From Anaerolineaceae bacterium (GTDB lineage: Bacteria; Chloroflexota; Anaerolineae; Aggregatilineales; Phototrophicaceae): 64,000 nucleotides of DNA. Both the position numbers and the translations under genes were made by a program. Positions within the stretch are counted from its first letter, which is position 1. Each line of letters opens with the position of its first letter. Shown piece by piece: positions 1 to 8,576 of the stretch. Where the stretch lies: the NCBI GenBank assembly GCA_002699585.1, contig PABP01000038.1:310001-374000 (forward strand). Reading direction: 5' to 3'. The notes beneath the pieces were generated by a model that did not search any database, had not been told where the DNA came from, and worked only from the letters and a program-made list of their open reading frames with translations.

Positions 1-729
1 CGGCGGGATCGAATATGGCAGCGTTTCCAGAACCAGTTGGTTAGCCGTCACAATTGGATCAGGCTTGCCGGCATCAATCCACCAGCCATTGAGTACATAA
101 GGCGCAACCTTATTACCATCATCAATCAACACCTGGATGGCATCAGTGACTTCCAACTCGTTACGCCAAGACGGCTTGATGCGGCTGATAGCATCCCAGA
201 TGGAGGAACGGAACAGGTAGACGCCAGCAATAGCCAGGTTTGACGGTGGGTCTTTCGGTTTTTCCACAACGCCTTTGATAAGGCCATCTTCCAACACGGC
301 GATACCAAAGCGGGTCGGATCGGGCACTTCGCCAAGGGCGACTTGCGCTTCATAGTCGCTGGCCTCGAAGCCCGTGAGCATGTCTTTCATCTTGTCCTGG
401 AAGATGACATCACCCAGGAACACGACGAAGTTGCTATCGCCGATAAAGTCTTTGCAGAGGCTGATCGCATGGGCCAGGCCGTTGCGCTCTTCCTGAGCGA
501 TATAGCTAATATTAACGCCCAGATCAGAACCATCACCCAACATATCGCAGATGGGCGAATCCATGTCATTGACAACGACGCCGATTTCGGTCAGGTTGGC
601 ATCTTTCAGCACGTCAATGGCATATTCGATCAGGCGTTTGTTGGCAACGGGAACGAGCGGTTTGGGCATGGTCAATGTGACTGGGCGCAGGCGTGTGCCC
701 ATCCCAGCGGCAAGAATGATTGCTTTCAT
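1..729 (-). CDS. Nucleotide-sugar pyrophosphorylase (RmlA-like), 3' end outside window
   Basis: A sugar-1-phosphate nucleotidyltransferase, probably glucose-1-phosphate thymidylyltransferase or UTP-glucose-1-phosphate uridylyltransferase, which makes activated sugars for envelope polysaccharide. The frame is open from ATG at 727-729 to the window edge (243 codons) and so is truncated by the window, not by mutation. Seen: the N-terminal nucleotide-binding signature MKAIILAAGMGTRLRP, then KPLVPVANKRLIEYAI, a metal-binding FLGDVIF segment, EKPKDPPSN and GWWIDAGKPD. These are typical of the long RmlA form that usually has a C-terminal left-handed beta-helix, which would lie outside. AAGGACAACG upstream is a good ribosome binding site. 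The exact nucleotide and sugar cannot be decided from this part. Confidence 0.9.
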   Translation of the reverse strand, partial: MKAIILAAGMGTRLRPVTLTMPKPLVPVANKRLIEYAIDVLKDANLTEIGVVVNDMDSPICDMLGDGSDLGVNISYIAQEERNGLAHAISLCKDFIGDSNFVVFLGDVIFQDKMKDMLTGFEASDYEAQVALGEVPDPTRFGIAVLEDGLIKGVVEKPKDPPSNLAIAGVYLFRSSIWDAISRIKPSWRNELEVTDAIQVLIDDGNKVAPYVLNGWWIDAGKPDPIVTANQLVLETLPYSIPP

Positions 730-761
730 TCGTTGTCCTTCCGTAGATTGCTAATGAATTG

Positions 762-790
762 ATTATATAGTGAATAATGTGACCGATGAA
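762..790 (-). promoter_or_regulatory. Candidate promoter of the RmlA-like gene
   Basis: On the minus strand a perfect TATAAT (762-767) stands 33 bp upstream of the start codon. At 17-bp spacing the -35 position reads TTCATC (785-790), a weak match. The -10 is convincing, the -35 is not. Confidence 0.5.
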
Positions 791-960
791 CAAAATTAGT
801 CGGATAAATGCAGATTATGATGGTTTTCTTGCGTATCAATACCCATCTGTTAAGTAGCAGAACATGTTATGGATTATACAAAGGCCACCTATCATTTTCC
901 TTGCAAGGGGGCATATAGGCCGTCTACCACTGAGGTTGCCTATGTGTGCAACCGATTGCT

Positions 961-1992
961 TTAGATAAGGCCATAGTAGAGCGGCGGGTTATCAGACAGC
1001 CGGACATCATCCAGATTGGCGATGCAAAGATAACCGCGATCATACAGGTATTCCACATAGGCCCCGGCCTGCTGCAAAGCAAGCAGGTGGTTAAAACCGT
1101 GTTTCTCCGGGTACATCACCTGCGTGATCTGGAAGATGGTCATGGGGTCACTGGACTTAGCAAGAATATCGATGACGCGCTGCTTCTTCTGGTGGATGCG
1201 GGTTTCCAGTTCATCAATGCGTTTGTGCATATCCGTGACGGGGTCTTCATGGCCACCCAAGACCAGACGAATGCCCTCAACCCGGCGCATTTTGTCGAGT
1301 GCCTCCAGATAGTGGCCCACACCCGTATAGTGCGTGATGCTTTCCGCAGCCAGGTGAGGCGCGGTCCGCGACAGGATGTGATCGGCACTGAGCAGGACAT
1401 CACCTAGCCGAATAGCGATCTGCCCGGAGCAGTGACCGGGTACATGGTAAATCTGCATGCCATCAACCTCGTCACCCTCTTCTAAGGTGAAGTCCACAGG
1501 CATCGAGCGCACATGCATCTTACTGAAACTATACATTTGCAACAGTTCAGGCAAGGCATCCTGGGGCACACCCGCTTCCTGAAGATAGATAGTCAGGTTT
1601 TTGGTAGCAATCAGCACCCGTTCGTCGTAATTGGTGAGGATACGCCTGTCCAGCGGATGAATACCAATTTGCGCACTACCTATGGCATCCATGATGTAAC
1701 CCAGGCCACCAAAGTGATCCACATGGCCATGCGTGATGATGACGCGCTCAATATCCGATGGCTGGAAGGCTTCGCCATATTCATCAGCTAACGAGGACAA
1801 GCCACTGAGAAGATCGTCTGTGCTGGTTTGATAGCCAGAACCCGTATCGACCAGGGTGGGAACCCCGGCCCCCAGCAACAGATAGGCATACCCGATAAAA
1901 CCAGGGAATACGTCCATCGGAATGCGATAGATACGCGCCCCAGTGCTGCTCTCGAAACGTTGAATTACAGGTCGTGTTTGCGTCATAATCAT
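961..1992 (-). CDS. MBL-fold metallohydrolase with C-terminal winged-helix-like domain
   Basis: A 343-residue metallo-beta-lactamase-fold hydrolase. The dinuclear zinc motif THGHVDHFGG (residues about 88-97) is intact, with further metal ligands in PGHCSGQ and SADH and a late GGHEDP. The last 80 residues (KKQRVIDILAKSS onward) resemble the winged-helix tail seen in LACTB2/GloB-like MBL proteins. No signal peptide, so cytoplasmic. The substrate cannot be told; thioesters, phosphodiesters and RNA are all hydrolysed by relatives. A second ATG two codons inside (1984-1986) is possible as start. The gene stands alone, 231 bp upstream of and co-directional with the RmlA-like gene, and divergent from the lipoprotein gene. 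Confidence 0.85.
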   Translation of the reverse strand: MIMTQTRPVIQRFESSTGARIYRIPMDVFPGFIGYAYLLLGAGVPTLVDTGSGYQTSTDDLLSGLSSLADEYGEAFQPSDIERVIITHGHVDHFGGLGYIMDAIGSAQIGIHPLDRRILTNYDERVLIATKNLTIYLQEAGVPQDALPELLQMYSFSKMHVRSMPVDFTLEEGDEVDGMQIYHVPGHCSGQIAIRLGDVLLSADHILSRTAPHLAAESITHYTGVGHYLEALDKMRRVEGIRLVLGGHEDPVTDMHKRIDELETRIHQKKQRVIDILAKSSDPMTIFQITQVMYPEKHGFNHLLALQQAGAYVEYLYDRGYLCIANLDDVRLSDNPPLYYGLI

Positions 1993-2226
1993 CTTTGTGG
2001 CAGTAACTAAACCCTATCTACTGTACACTTTTCCCGGGGGCAATTCCACAGCCTGTTTCATCTGCTCATGAACTGCTGATAGAGAACAACACGCCTATTA
2101 AGACACAGATTAAGCACGTCCTACGGTTGCCCTACGTGACAAAACCCATTGCGACACAGGCTATACGCTGGCGGCTTGCTCCACTAAAATCGGCCCTAAT
2201 GAATGGATTGTTGGATACTCGCCTAT

Positions 2227-3021
2227 ATGAATTTGATGCTCCTTACCCGACAAGCGCTGCTCCTGTTAACCATCGTGATCGGTGCGACTGTCATGAGTGC
2301 CTGTGTCCCCAATACTGCCGACCAAACCCTGGCAGCGGAATACTATCAAAGCGGCACGCTCATTGTGGATATGCGCATGACCGGCACAGTGCAGGTCGCC
2401 CGTATGCAGACGACGCTCGACTTCGCCAGCACCCGTGTCGCCTTCGCTGGCCAACAAAGCCGATCACTGCAATCGACGATGGTCGCGATGGGGTTTGATC
2501 AAAGTTCCATCGACCAGTTCCAGCAAGATGTAACCGGCGGCAGCGTCGTCCTGCCCTCGCCAACACCGAACGCAAATACGTCCAATTTCAGCGTGCAGCA
2601 GCCTACGGCCCAGGCACCCGCCCAGGCGCCAACGCCCCAGGCCGCAACCAATACGCCTGACCCGACTGCGCCCCGTATGGAAAATGTCGCCATTGCCGCC
2701 GATGTCGGTGACGACGACTGCGCGCTTGGTACGGCATCCCAGTTCACGATGGACAGCCAGATCGTCTATTTGACAGCACGCATCTTCAACACCCCGGCGA
2801 ACACGACCTTCACCGCGCGCTGGGTCCGGCCCGATGGTCAGGAACGCAGCTTCGACTGGACACCGGATTTTGCTATCGACAATAGCTGCATCTGGATGTA
2901 CATCGACCAGACGGACGAGCCTTTTGTTACAGGTGTCTGGAATGCAACTCTGAGCATAAATGGCAACATCACATCGGACGCACTCAGCTTCCGTATTGAT
3001 GATGTGATGGCAGATGGATAG
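2227..3021 (+). CDS. Putative lipoprotein, Pro/Thr-rich linker, unknown function
   Basis: Not a recognised family. From ATG 2227 the product has 264 residues; an in-frame ATG at 2203 is also possible but has no better ribosome site. The N-terminus has one Arg, a hydrophobic stretch and a lipobox-like MSAC with Cys26, which suggests export and lipidation. The chain then has a helical part, a Pro/Thr/Gln/Ala-rich linker (about residues 110-145), and a C-terminal beta-rich domain with two Cys (DDDC and NSCIW) that could form a disulfide. The C-terminal domain has the flavour of an Ig-like fold, with alternating hydrophobic strands. It is monocistronic, followed by the small gene at 3147. Membrane anchoring is inference from the lipobox only. 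Confidence 0.65.
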   Translation: MNLMLLTRQALLLLTIVIGATVMSACVPNTADQTLAAEYYQSGTLIVDMRMTGTVQVARMQTTLDFASTRVAFAGQQSRSLQSTMVAMGFDQSSIDQFQQDVTGGSVVLPSPTPNANTSNFSVQQPTAQAPAQAPTPQAATNTPDPTAPRMENVAIAADVGDDDCALGTASQFTMDSQIVYLTARIFNTPANTTFTARWVRPDGQERSFDWTPDFAIDNSCIWMYIDQTDEPFVTGVWNATLSINGNITSDALSFRIDDVMADG

Positions 3022-3146
3022 GCTAATTCCAATAAAAAATGGCACTAAATCGTAAGAAGTTGCGTATAATGTTTGTCAGCCCCAGGCGCTAGCCTGCGGA
3101 CGCAACAGGTGTGGTGATTCAAAATAGTTAGGTATGGAATAGACCG

Positions 3147-3539
3147 ATGGCAATCGTAACACGTTGGGACAACCGCGATAAAACGGCGATTTTGTTGGAG
3201 TTCGAGAGCGAATGGAACTGGGAAGACCTCGAACAGGCACTGCTAGATGCTGATGCCTATATCATCAGCGTGCCGCATCAGGTGGATATCATCATTGATG
3301 TCGAAGGCAGCGCGATCCCCAAAGACTTTATCAATGCCATCAAGCAACTGATACAGAGCAATGGCGATGATGCCCGTCACAACGAGGGGCATCGGATTGT
3401 TGTGGGGGCCAACAAAACCGTACGCACAATTTACAACACAGCCCAAAAGACTTTTGCCAAGCAACTCGATGGTCGTGAACTGCTGTTCGCTGCCGACCTG
3501 CGCGACGCGCGTGCGATCCTACGCAGCTTGCGAACGTAA
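3147..3539 (+). CDS. Conserved-looking small protein, SpoIIAA/STAS-like pattern
   Basis: A 130-residue soluble protein that I do not firmly recognise. The alternation of strands and helices (TAILLEFE, WEDLEQALLDADAYI, VDIIIDVEGSAIP, FINAIKQLI, HRIVVGANKTVRTIYNTA) resembles the small SpoIIAA-like/STAS fold, which in bacteria carries regulatory or lipid-binding roles. No catalytic motif is visible. There is no recognisable strong ribosome site (GGTATGGAATAGACC precedes the ATG). The stop codon lies inside the first copy of a 14-bp direct repeat (3528-3560). Neighbours give no functional hint. An alternative is an orphan family peculiar to this lineage. Confidence 0.55.
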   Translation: MAIVTRWDNRDKTAILLEFESEWNWEDLEQALLDADAYIISVPHQVDIIIDVEGSAIPKDFINAIKQLIQSNGDDARHNEGHRIVVGANKTVRTIYNTAQKTFAKQLDGRELLFAADLRDARAILRSLRT

Positions 3540-3560
3540 GCCTAGTTTGCGAACGTAAGC
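3528..3560 (+). repeat. Two tandem copies of a 14-bp near-palindrome at a gene end
   Basis: TTGCGAACGTAAGC occurs at 3528-3541 and again at 3547-3560 (19-bp period). The first copy encodes the last residues and stop of the gene at 3147. Each unit is close to self-complementary. Confidence 0.8.
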
Positions 3561-3641
3561 AGCAAATCCCCTACCCAAACGCATAATTGCTACCATCTGC
3601 GCCTAACCATAAGCGCAGTGGGATGCTATTTACCTGCCCAG

Positions 3642-3647
3642 TATAAT
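3642..3647 (+). promoter_or_regulatory. Candidate -10 box of the ABC exporter gene
   Basis: A perfect TATAAT sits 34 bp before ATG 3681. A longer reading frame beginning at 3618 would start upstream of this box, so the box argues for the 3681 start. No clear -35 at 17 bp. Confidence 0.45.
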
Positions 3648-3680
3648 GAGACTATCTCATTCACAAACTTAGGAAAAATT

Positions 3681-5633
3681 ATGGGTATGATGGGCGGCAG
3701 CGGATGGTGGAGTTATATCCGCAGCAACAATGACGACGAAAAGCCATTGGTATCGATGGCATTGATCCGCCGGGTGCTACCGTACGCGCGCCCTTATCGG
3801 CGGGAGATCATCGGCATGCTGGTGATGATCCTGATTACAACGGGCTTGGGCCTACTGAACCCGCTGATATTCCGCGATTTGATTGACAACGTATTGCTGG
3901 AAGAAGGCCCTAACTATGGCGATACCACCCGCTTGAACCTGCTGGCACTGGCTTTGGTGATAATCCCGATTGTGCGCGGCGTAATCTCAGTCATCCAGCG
4001 TAAATACAATGCGACCGTTGGCGAAGGCACAATCTATGATCTGCGAGTCGCCTTGTATACGCATTTACAGCGGATGTCGCTGCGCTTCTTCACCAATACC
4101 AAAACGGGCGAGTTGATGAGCCGCCTGAACAACGATGTGGTTGATGCCCAGCGCGCCATCAGCGACACCATCGTCAGTATTGTGACCAATTTCATCACCG
4201 TGGTAGCCACGCTGGCCGTCATGCTGACATTGGAATGGCGACTGACAATTCTCGGTGTACTAGTGCTGCCACTTTTCATCATCGTAGCGCGCCGGGTTGG
4301 CAATATCCTGCGCGAGGTCATCCGCGAGCAGATGCAGCACAACGCCAGTATGAACGCCATGATGAACGAAACGCTCAATATCAGCGGTGCGCTGCTCGTC
4401 AAGCTGTTCGGGCAAGCTAAGTCAGAAACAAGCCGCTTTAAGGAACGTGCAGAGGGTGTACGCGATTCTGGCATTGACCGCGCCGTTATCGGTAGCCAAT
4501 TCTTCATGCTCATCAGCCTTGTAAGCGTGATCGGCACAGCCATTGTGTACTGGGTAGGCGGTCATCTGGTGCTTGAAGGCGCATTTACCGTTGGTACCAT
4601 TGTCGCGTTTGGCAGTTACCTGACCCAGCTATACGGGCCGCTGCAATCGCTGACCAATGCCCCGGTCGATTTCGCCACCTCGATTGTCAGCTTTGAGCGC
4701 GTGTTTGAAATCATCGACCTGCCTTTGGAAATCGACGAAAAACCGGACGCCGTTCACATCAAGCGAACCGACGGCAATTTGACCTTCGACCATGTCACTT
4801 TCGCTTATGATAATGCCACCAGTAGCCTGAGCGCTGCCAAGCGCTTCTGGCAAGCAGAAGACGCCGGGGTTCTATCGGGCACTGTTGCCAATCAGCAAAA
4901 CAAATCCCAGGCGCGTGAAGTGGCTCTCAAGGATGTATCCTTTAAGATCAAGTCCGGGCAGTTAGCGGCACTGGTTGGCCCCAGTGGGGCCGGCAAGACC
5001 ACCCTCACCTACTTGATTCCGCGTCTATACGACCCGACAGACGGACGTATCACGCTGGATGGGCATGACCTACGCGACGTGACCCTGACGACGCTCTCCG
5101 ACAATATCGGTATGGTCACACAAGAAACCTACCTGTTCCATGATACGGTACGGGCCAACTTGCTGTATGCCAAGCCGGATGCCACCCAGGAAGAATTAGA
5201 AGCCGCCTGCAAAGCAGCCAACATTCAAGACTTCATCGCGGGGATGGGTAATGGCTACGATACGATTGTCGGGGAACGTGGCTATCGGCTCAGTGGCGGC
5301 GAAAAACAGCGCATTGCTATCGCCCGGGTCATACTCAAAGATCCTCGCATTCTGGTGCTGGATGAAGCGACTTCGCACCTCGACAGCCAGTCGGAAGCGC
5401 TGGTACAGGAGGCATTAGGACGTGTACAAGAGGGCCGAACCAGCATCGTCATCGCTCACCGCCTGAGCACCATCCTGGCCGCAGATCACATCCTGGTGAT
5501 GGATCGCGGTGAAATCGTGGAGCAAGGCACACATGCAGAATTGGTCGCTCAAGACGGCCTGTACAATCAACTGTACGAAACGCAGTTCCGGGGTGTGGAT
5601 GGCAGCATCGAAGAGCCACTCGCTGGAGACTAG
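3681..5633 (+). CDS. ABC exporter, fused permease and ATPase (MsbA/LmrA type)
   Basis: A 650-residue half-transporter working as a dimer to export lipids, drugs or peptides. The first ~330 residues carry six membrane segments of the type-I exporter fold (ALIRRVLPYARPYRR start, then TTGLGLLNPLIF, ISDTIVSIVTNFITVVA and IVYWVGGHLVL). The C-terminal nucleotide-binding domain has Walker A GPSGAGKTT, Q-loop MVTQETYLF, signature LSGGEKQR, Walker B ILVLDEATSHLD and the switch His in IVIAHRLST. Between FAYD and ALKDVSF is an extra ~35-residue segment (nt about 4810-4920) not usual for the family. Start chosen at ATG 3681, preceded by AGGAAAA. A convergent terminator follows. The substrate is unknown. 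Confidence 0.93.
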   Translation: MGMMGGSGWWSYIRSNNDDEKPLVSMALIRRVLPYARPYRREIIGMLVMILITTGLGLLNPLIFRDLIDNVLLEEGPNYGDTTRLNLLALALVIIPIVRGVISVIQRKYNATVGEGTIYDLRVALYTHLQRMSLRFFTNTKTGELMSRLNNDVVDAQRAISDTIVSIVTNFITVVATLAVMLTLEWRLTILGVLVLPLFIIVARRVGNILREVIREQMQHNASMNAMMNETLNISGALLVKLFGQAKSETSRFKERAEGVRDSGIDRAVIGSQFFMLISLVSVIGTAIVYWVGGHLVLEGAFTVGTIVAFGSYLTQLYGPLQSLTNAPVDFATSIVSFERVFEIIDLPLEIDEKPDAVHIKRTDGNLTFDHVTFAYDNATSSLSAAKRFWQAEDAGVLSGTVANQQNKSQAREVALKDVSFKIKSGQLAALVGPSGAGKTTLTYLIPRLYDPTDGRITLDGHDLRDVTLTTLSDNIGMVTQETYLFHDTVRANLLYAKPDATQEELEAACKAANIQDFIAGMGNGYDTIVGERGYRLSGGEKQRIAIARVILKDPRILVLDEATSHLDSQSEALVQEALGRVQEGRTSIVIAHRLSTILAADHILVMDRGEIVEQGTHAELVAQDGLYNQLYETQFRGVDGSIEEPLAGD

Positions 5634-5651
5634 ATTTACCTCATTAAATGC

Positions 5652-5683
5652 AAAAGGGACGCGACTTCGGTCACGTCCCTTTT
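5652..5683. terminator. Bidirectional rho-independent terminator with UUCG loop
   Basis: AAAAGGGACG (5652-5661) pairs with CGTCCCTTTT (5674-5683); inside, GAC-TTCG-GTC forms an extra stem with a stable tetraloop. T-runs on both sides serve the ABC gene (+) and the SH3 gene (-). Confidence 0.9.
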
Positions 5684-5704
5684 TGATTTGCTAACGCGGC
5701 AGGT

Positions 5705-6475
5705 TTAGTTCATCACCGGGATGATGGTGCTCGCCGGGTTACGCACGATACCAGCAATGGCCTGAATCCAGCCAGTGACCAACTCGCCATCAATGCAGGG
5801 TGCTTCTACATAATAGTAAGTGGCGCTGAGGTTGCGACCAAGAATTTCGTATTCCAGACCGCCCTGGGTCGTGCAAATGACCTCGCCCTCGGTTGAGAGT
5901 TCGTCATAGATGGGGTTACCCGTAAAACCAACGTACAGTGTTGGCGGCGTCATATCAGCTTCGGTTTCAATGACGGGCACGTCGGTGACATCACCACGCA
6001 ATGCGACCAGTTCGCCCCAAATCCAGCCGCGAACATCACCGACCTGCACGTACCACCAGGTCTGGATGTCATTCTGGCCCAGGATAACCAGTGGCGTGCT
6101 GCCGCGCACAACGGCCAGCCGTGTATAAGCGGGGCCAGGGCCACTGCGCAAATTGGCAAATGAGGTATTGACGATACCATAACCGGATTGCGCCTCTGCC
6201 AGCCCTTCCGGGTTACTGGGGATCGGCAGCAGGGTGTTTAGATCAGGCGAGGCAGCCCGCTCAATGAGTGCCAATTCACCGGCATCGGCATCACAATTGA
6301 GAACGATATTCTGGGGCGGCACATTGACGCTATCGCCTTCTAAAAAGATGGCTGCCAGTTCGCCCTGGTCGGTTGTTGTGACCAGGATACATTCCGTGCT
6401 GGCCTGCGCCTGCGCCACCACAGCCAGACTCAACAGCAGCACCATTGCGAAAAACAAGCCAATCAGTCTACGCAT
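5705..6475 (-). CDS. Secreted SH3-domain protein
   Basis: A 256-residue exported protein. Start taken at the ATG complementary to 6473-6475, which has AAGGATTCCTC upstream and gives a clean signal peptide (MRRLIGLFFAMVLLLSLAVV, cleavage after AQAQA); a longer frame to 6532 adds an implausible leader. Around residues 118-185 is an SH3b-like domain with the usual pattern GIVNTSFANLRSGPGPAYTR, then WWYVQVGDVRGWIWGELV. Such domains bind wall or other extracellular peptides. Cys pairs before and after (ECIL, NCDAD, VICTT, APCID) suggest disulfides in a second, unassigned C-terminal domain. Function is probably extracellular binding and no enzyme motif is seen. Confidence 0.8.
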   Translation of the reverse strand: MRRLIGLFFAMVLLLSLAVVAQAQASTECILVTTTDQGELAAIFLEGDSVNVPPQNIVLNCDADAGELALIERAASPDLNTLLPIPSNPEGLAEAQSGYGIVNTSFANLRSGPGPAYTRLAVVRGSTPLVILGQNDIQTWWYVQVGDVRGWIWGELVALRGDVTDVPVIETEADMTPPTLYVGFTGNPIYDELSTEGEVICTTQGGLEYEILGRNLSATYYYVEAPCIDGELVTGWIQAIAGIVRNPASTIIPVMN

Positions 6476-6659
6476 GAGGAATCCTTCGTATGCAATCAGT
6501 AAGCTAAAATGAAAACTTGTGCCCTTTAGCATACCCTATTTTACCGGGCGCAGGCGTAATAAACCTCGAAAAAGCCCCCTAAAGCCCAAGTCGTCTTTTG
6601 CCCACACAGCGAATATGCTAGTCTAGAGAATACAAATCACCTTAGCTAGCGAGCCAGCT

Positions 6660-7322
6660 ATGCAGATCATTGCCATCCCCGACATCCATGCTAAAGCGGA
6701 AGACCTGCACGACATCGCAAAGCCTATCAGCGATGCCGATGTGATCCTGCTGCCCGGTGACATGACCAATGGTGGCAGCAGCAGTATCGAAGCCATGCAA
6801 GAGGTGCTCGATATTCTGAAGCCAATGAACGAGCATATCTACACCGTTCCGGGGAATATGGATACCGACGACCTGCTGGCTATGACCATCGAAAAGGGTA
6901 TCAATCTGCATCGGCAGCATATCGTAATGGATGACATCGCCTTCTGTGGACTGGGCGGTGCACTGCCTTTCTTCGGCAAGTTTGTCTTTTCTGAAGAAGA
7001 GCTAGCTCAATACCTGGAAGAGAGCATCGCCGGTTTACCGGAGGGCCTACCGCTGGTGTTGGTCAGCCATCAACCGCCCTATGGCACCGTCTGCGATCAA
7101 CTCGATAATGGGCAACATGTGGGCAGTCATGCTGTCCGCGCCTTCATTGAGCAGCATCAGCCACTGGTCTGCTTTTGTGGGCATATCCACAGTGGCGTCG
7201 GTAAGGATCGCATCGGCGAGAGCGTCATTTTGAATCCGGGCCGATTTAACGAATCACGCTGTTACGCGACAGCAACTATCGAACAGAGGCGACTTACGGA
7301 CGCCAATATTGTGCGAATATAA
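6660..7322 (+). CDS. Calcineurin-like metallophosphoesterase
   Basis: A 220-residue cytoplasmic phosphoesterase. All metal-binding motifs of the family are present: IPDIHA (Asp8, His10), LLPGDMTN (Asp), PGNMDTDD (Asn), VSHQPP (His) and CGHIHSG (two His). Length and motif spacing fit the small archaeal/bacterial YfcE-related group that hydrolyses phosphodiesters; the true substrate is not predictable. It is transcribed toward pth with a 58-bp gap containing a TATGAT box (7345-7350), so pth may also have its own promoter. Confidence 0.88.
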   Translation: MQIIAIPDIHAKAEDLHDIAKPISDADVILLPGDMTNGGSSSIEAMQEVLDILKPMNEHIYTVPGNMDTDDLLAMTIEKGINLHRQHIVMDDIAFCGLGGALPFFGKFVFSEEELAQYLEESIAGLPEGLPLVLVSHQPPYGTVCDQLDNGQHVGSHAVRAFIEQHQPLVCFCGHIHSGVGKDRIGESVILNPGRFNESRCYATATIEQRRLTDANIVRI

Positions 7323-7380
7323 CGTCTGATTAATGTAACCATGCTATGATGCGGCCCGTTAAACACATAGAGCAAATACC

Positions 7381-8418
7381 ATGAGCAATAAATATCTGAT
7401 CGTTGGCCTGGGCAACCCTGGGCGACAATATGAAAATACGCGCCATAACGTCGGCTTTTGGGTCGTCGCGGAACTGGCACGACGCCATAACCTGAGCAGC
7501 CCAACGAGCGAGCGCAAATCGTTCGTCATGGATGGCATGATTGGGGGCAAGCGTGTCATCGCCGCCCTGCCGCAGACCTACATGAACCTGAGCGGTGAAG
7601 CCGTCCGGGCACTGGTTGATTACTACAAGATTCCGATAGAGAACATCATCGTCATTCACGATGATTTGGATACGCCACTGGGTACGCTGCGTCTGCGGCA
7701 GACAGGTGGGCACGGTGGTCAAAATGGCATACGCAATATCATCCTGCACCTGGGCACCCAGGAATTCGCACGGGTGCGCTTCGGCATTGGTCGGCCAAAA
7801 GGGCGCATGGCCGCCCGTGATTATGTGCTGCAACCCTTTTACGATGATGACGCCATTTTGGCGGAGCAAGTCAGGGCCAAAGCGGCGGATGCCGTCGAAG
7901 CGTGGCTAAAGCATGGCATCGACACCGCCATGAGTATGTTCAATGGCGACATCAACGACACGCAAGCCAAGCCCAAAACCACGCCGGAAGAAGACCTCAA
8001 GCTGGTCCAACGTGCCCATGAACTCGCGCCAAATGACCCCAAGCCATTGGAGAAGATGGCCAAGGTTTACCGCCGCTTACGTCAGTTGGATGAAGCCGCT
8101 GAAACTTACTTACGGCTGGCGGATGTCCATGCACGGGCAGGCCGACCCCGACAGCAAATATCCGCATGGGAGCAAGCCGTGTCTATCCGGCCTGGGCTGG
8201 TCGATGTGCAGGCTAACATTGCCAAAGCACTTGAAACACAGGATAACAGCAAGCGAGCGGCTCAACGGTGGCTCAAGTTGGCATCCTATTACCAGGACAG
8301 TGGCGACCATGCCGAGGCACAGGCAGCGGTAGATGAAGCCCTGCGCGTGAATCCGCAGCATCCCAAGGCGCTTGACATGCAGGCCCACCTCGAACAGGTC
8401 ATGAATCCCGAATCCTGA
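7381..8418 (+). CDS. pth: Peptidyl-tRNA hydrolase fused to a TPR domain
   Basis: Cleaves peptidyl-tRNA released from stalled ribosomes. Residues 1-190 are a complete bacterial Pth: YLIVGLGNPG at the start, catalytic His22 in TRHNVG, Asn69 in YMNLSG, the HDDLD motif (93-97) and GGHGGQNGIR with Asn115. Normal Pth ends near residue 190. Here an in-frame extension of about 150 residues follows, made of TPR-like helices (ARELAPNDPK-type repeats, DEAAETYLRLADVHARAGR, EAQAAVDEALRVNPQHPKAL). No stop, start or frameshift separates the two parts. TPRs bind proteins, so the extension may tether Pth to the ribosome or a partner; this is inference. Confidence 0.93.
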   Translation: MSNKYLIVGLGNPGRQYENTRHNVGFWVVAELARRHNLSSPTSERKSFVMDGMIGGKRVIAALPQTYMNLSGEAVRALVDYYKIPIENIIVIHDDLDTPLGTLRLRQTGGHGGQNGIRNIILHLGTQEFARVRFGIGRPKGRMAARDYVLQPFYDDDAILAEQVRAKAADAVEAWLKHGIDTAMSMFNGDINDTQAKPKTTPEEDLKLVQRAHELAPNDPKPLEKMAKVYRRLRQLDEAAETYLRLADVHARAGRPRQQISAWEQAVSIRPGLVDVQANIAKALETQDNSKRAAQRWLKLASYYQDSGDHAEAQAAVDEALRVNPQHPKALDMQAHLEQVMNPES

Positions 8419-8427
8419 GGCCCAAAT

Positions 8428-8476
8428 CAGGCTCGTCACACACCACACTCCAAATTCCCAAGTCGTGACGAGCCTG
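8428..8476. repeat. 12-bp perfect inverted repeat upstream of mfd
   Basis: CAGGCTCGTCAC (8428-8439) and GTGACGAGCCTG (8465-8476) flank a 25-nt loop. The right arm lies inside the mfd promoter spacer. No T-run follows, so an operator is as likely as a terminator for pth. Confidence 0.7.
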
Positions 8477-8483
8477 CTATAAT
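8455..8483 (+). promoter_or_regulatory. Candidate mfd promoter
   Basis: TTCCCA (8455-8460), 17 bp, TATAAT (8478-8483), about 94 bp before the mfd start. Confidence 0.55.
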
Positions 8484-8576
8484 CGCTTCCGCACTTCCTC
8501 GACCATATAGCACAATTCAGTACAATAACACCACGTACCGGGCCACCACCTATTGGCATGCTCATCAGGGGACTTC

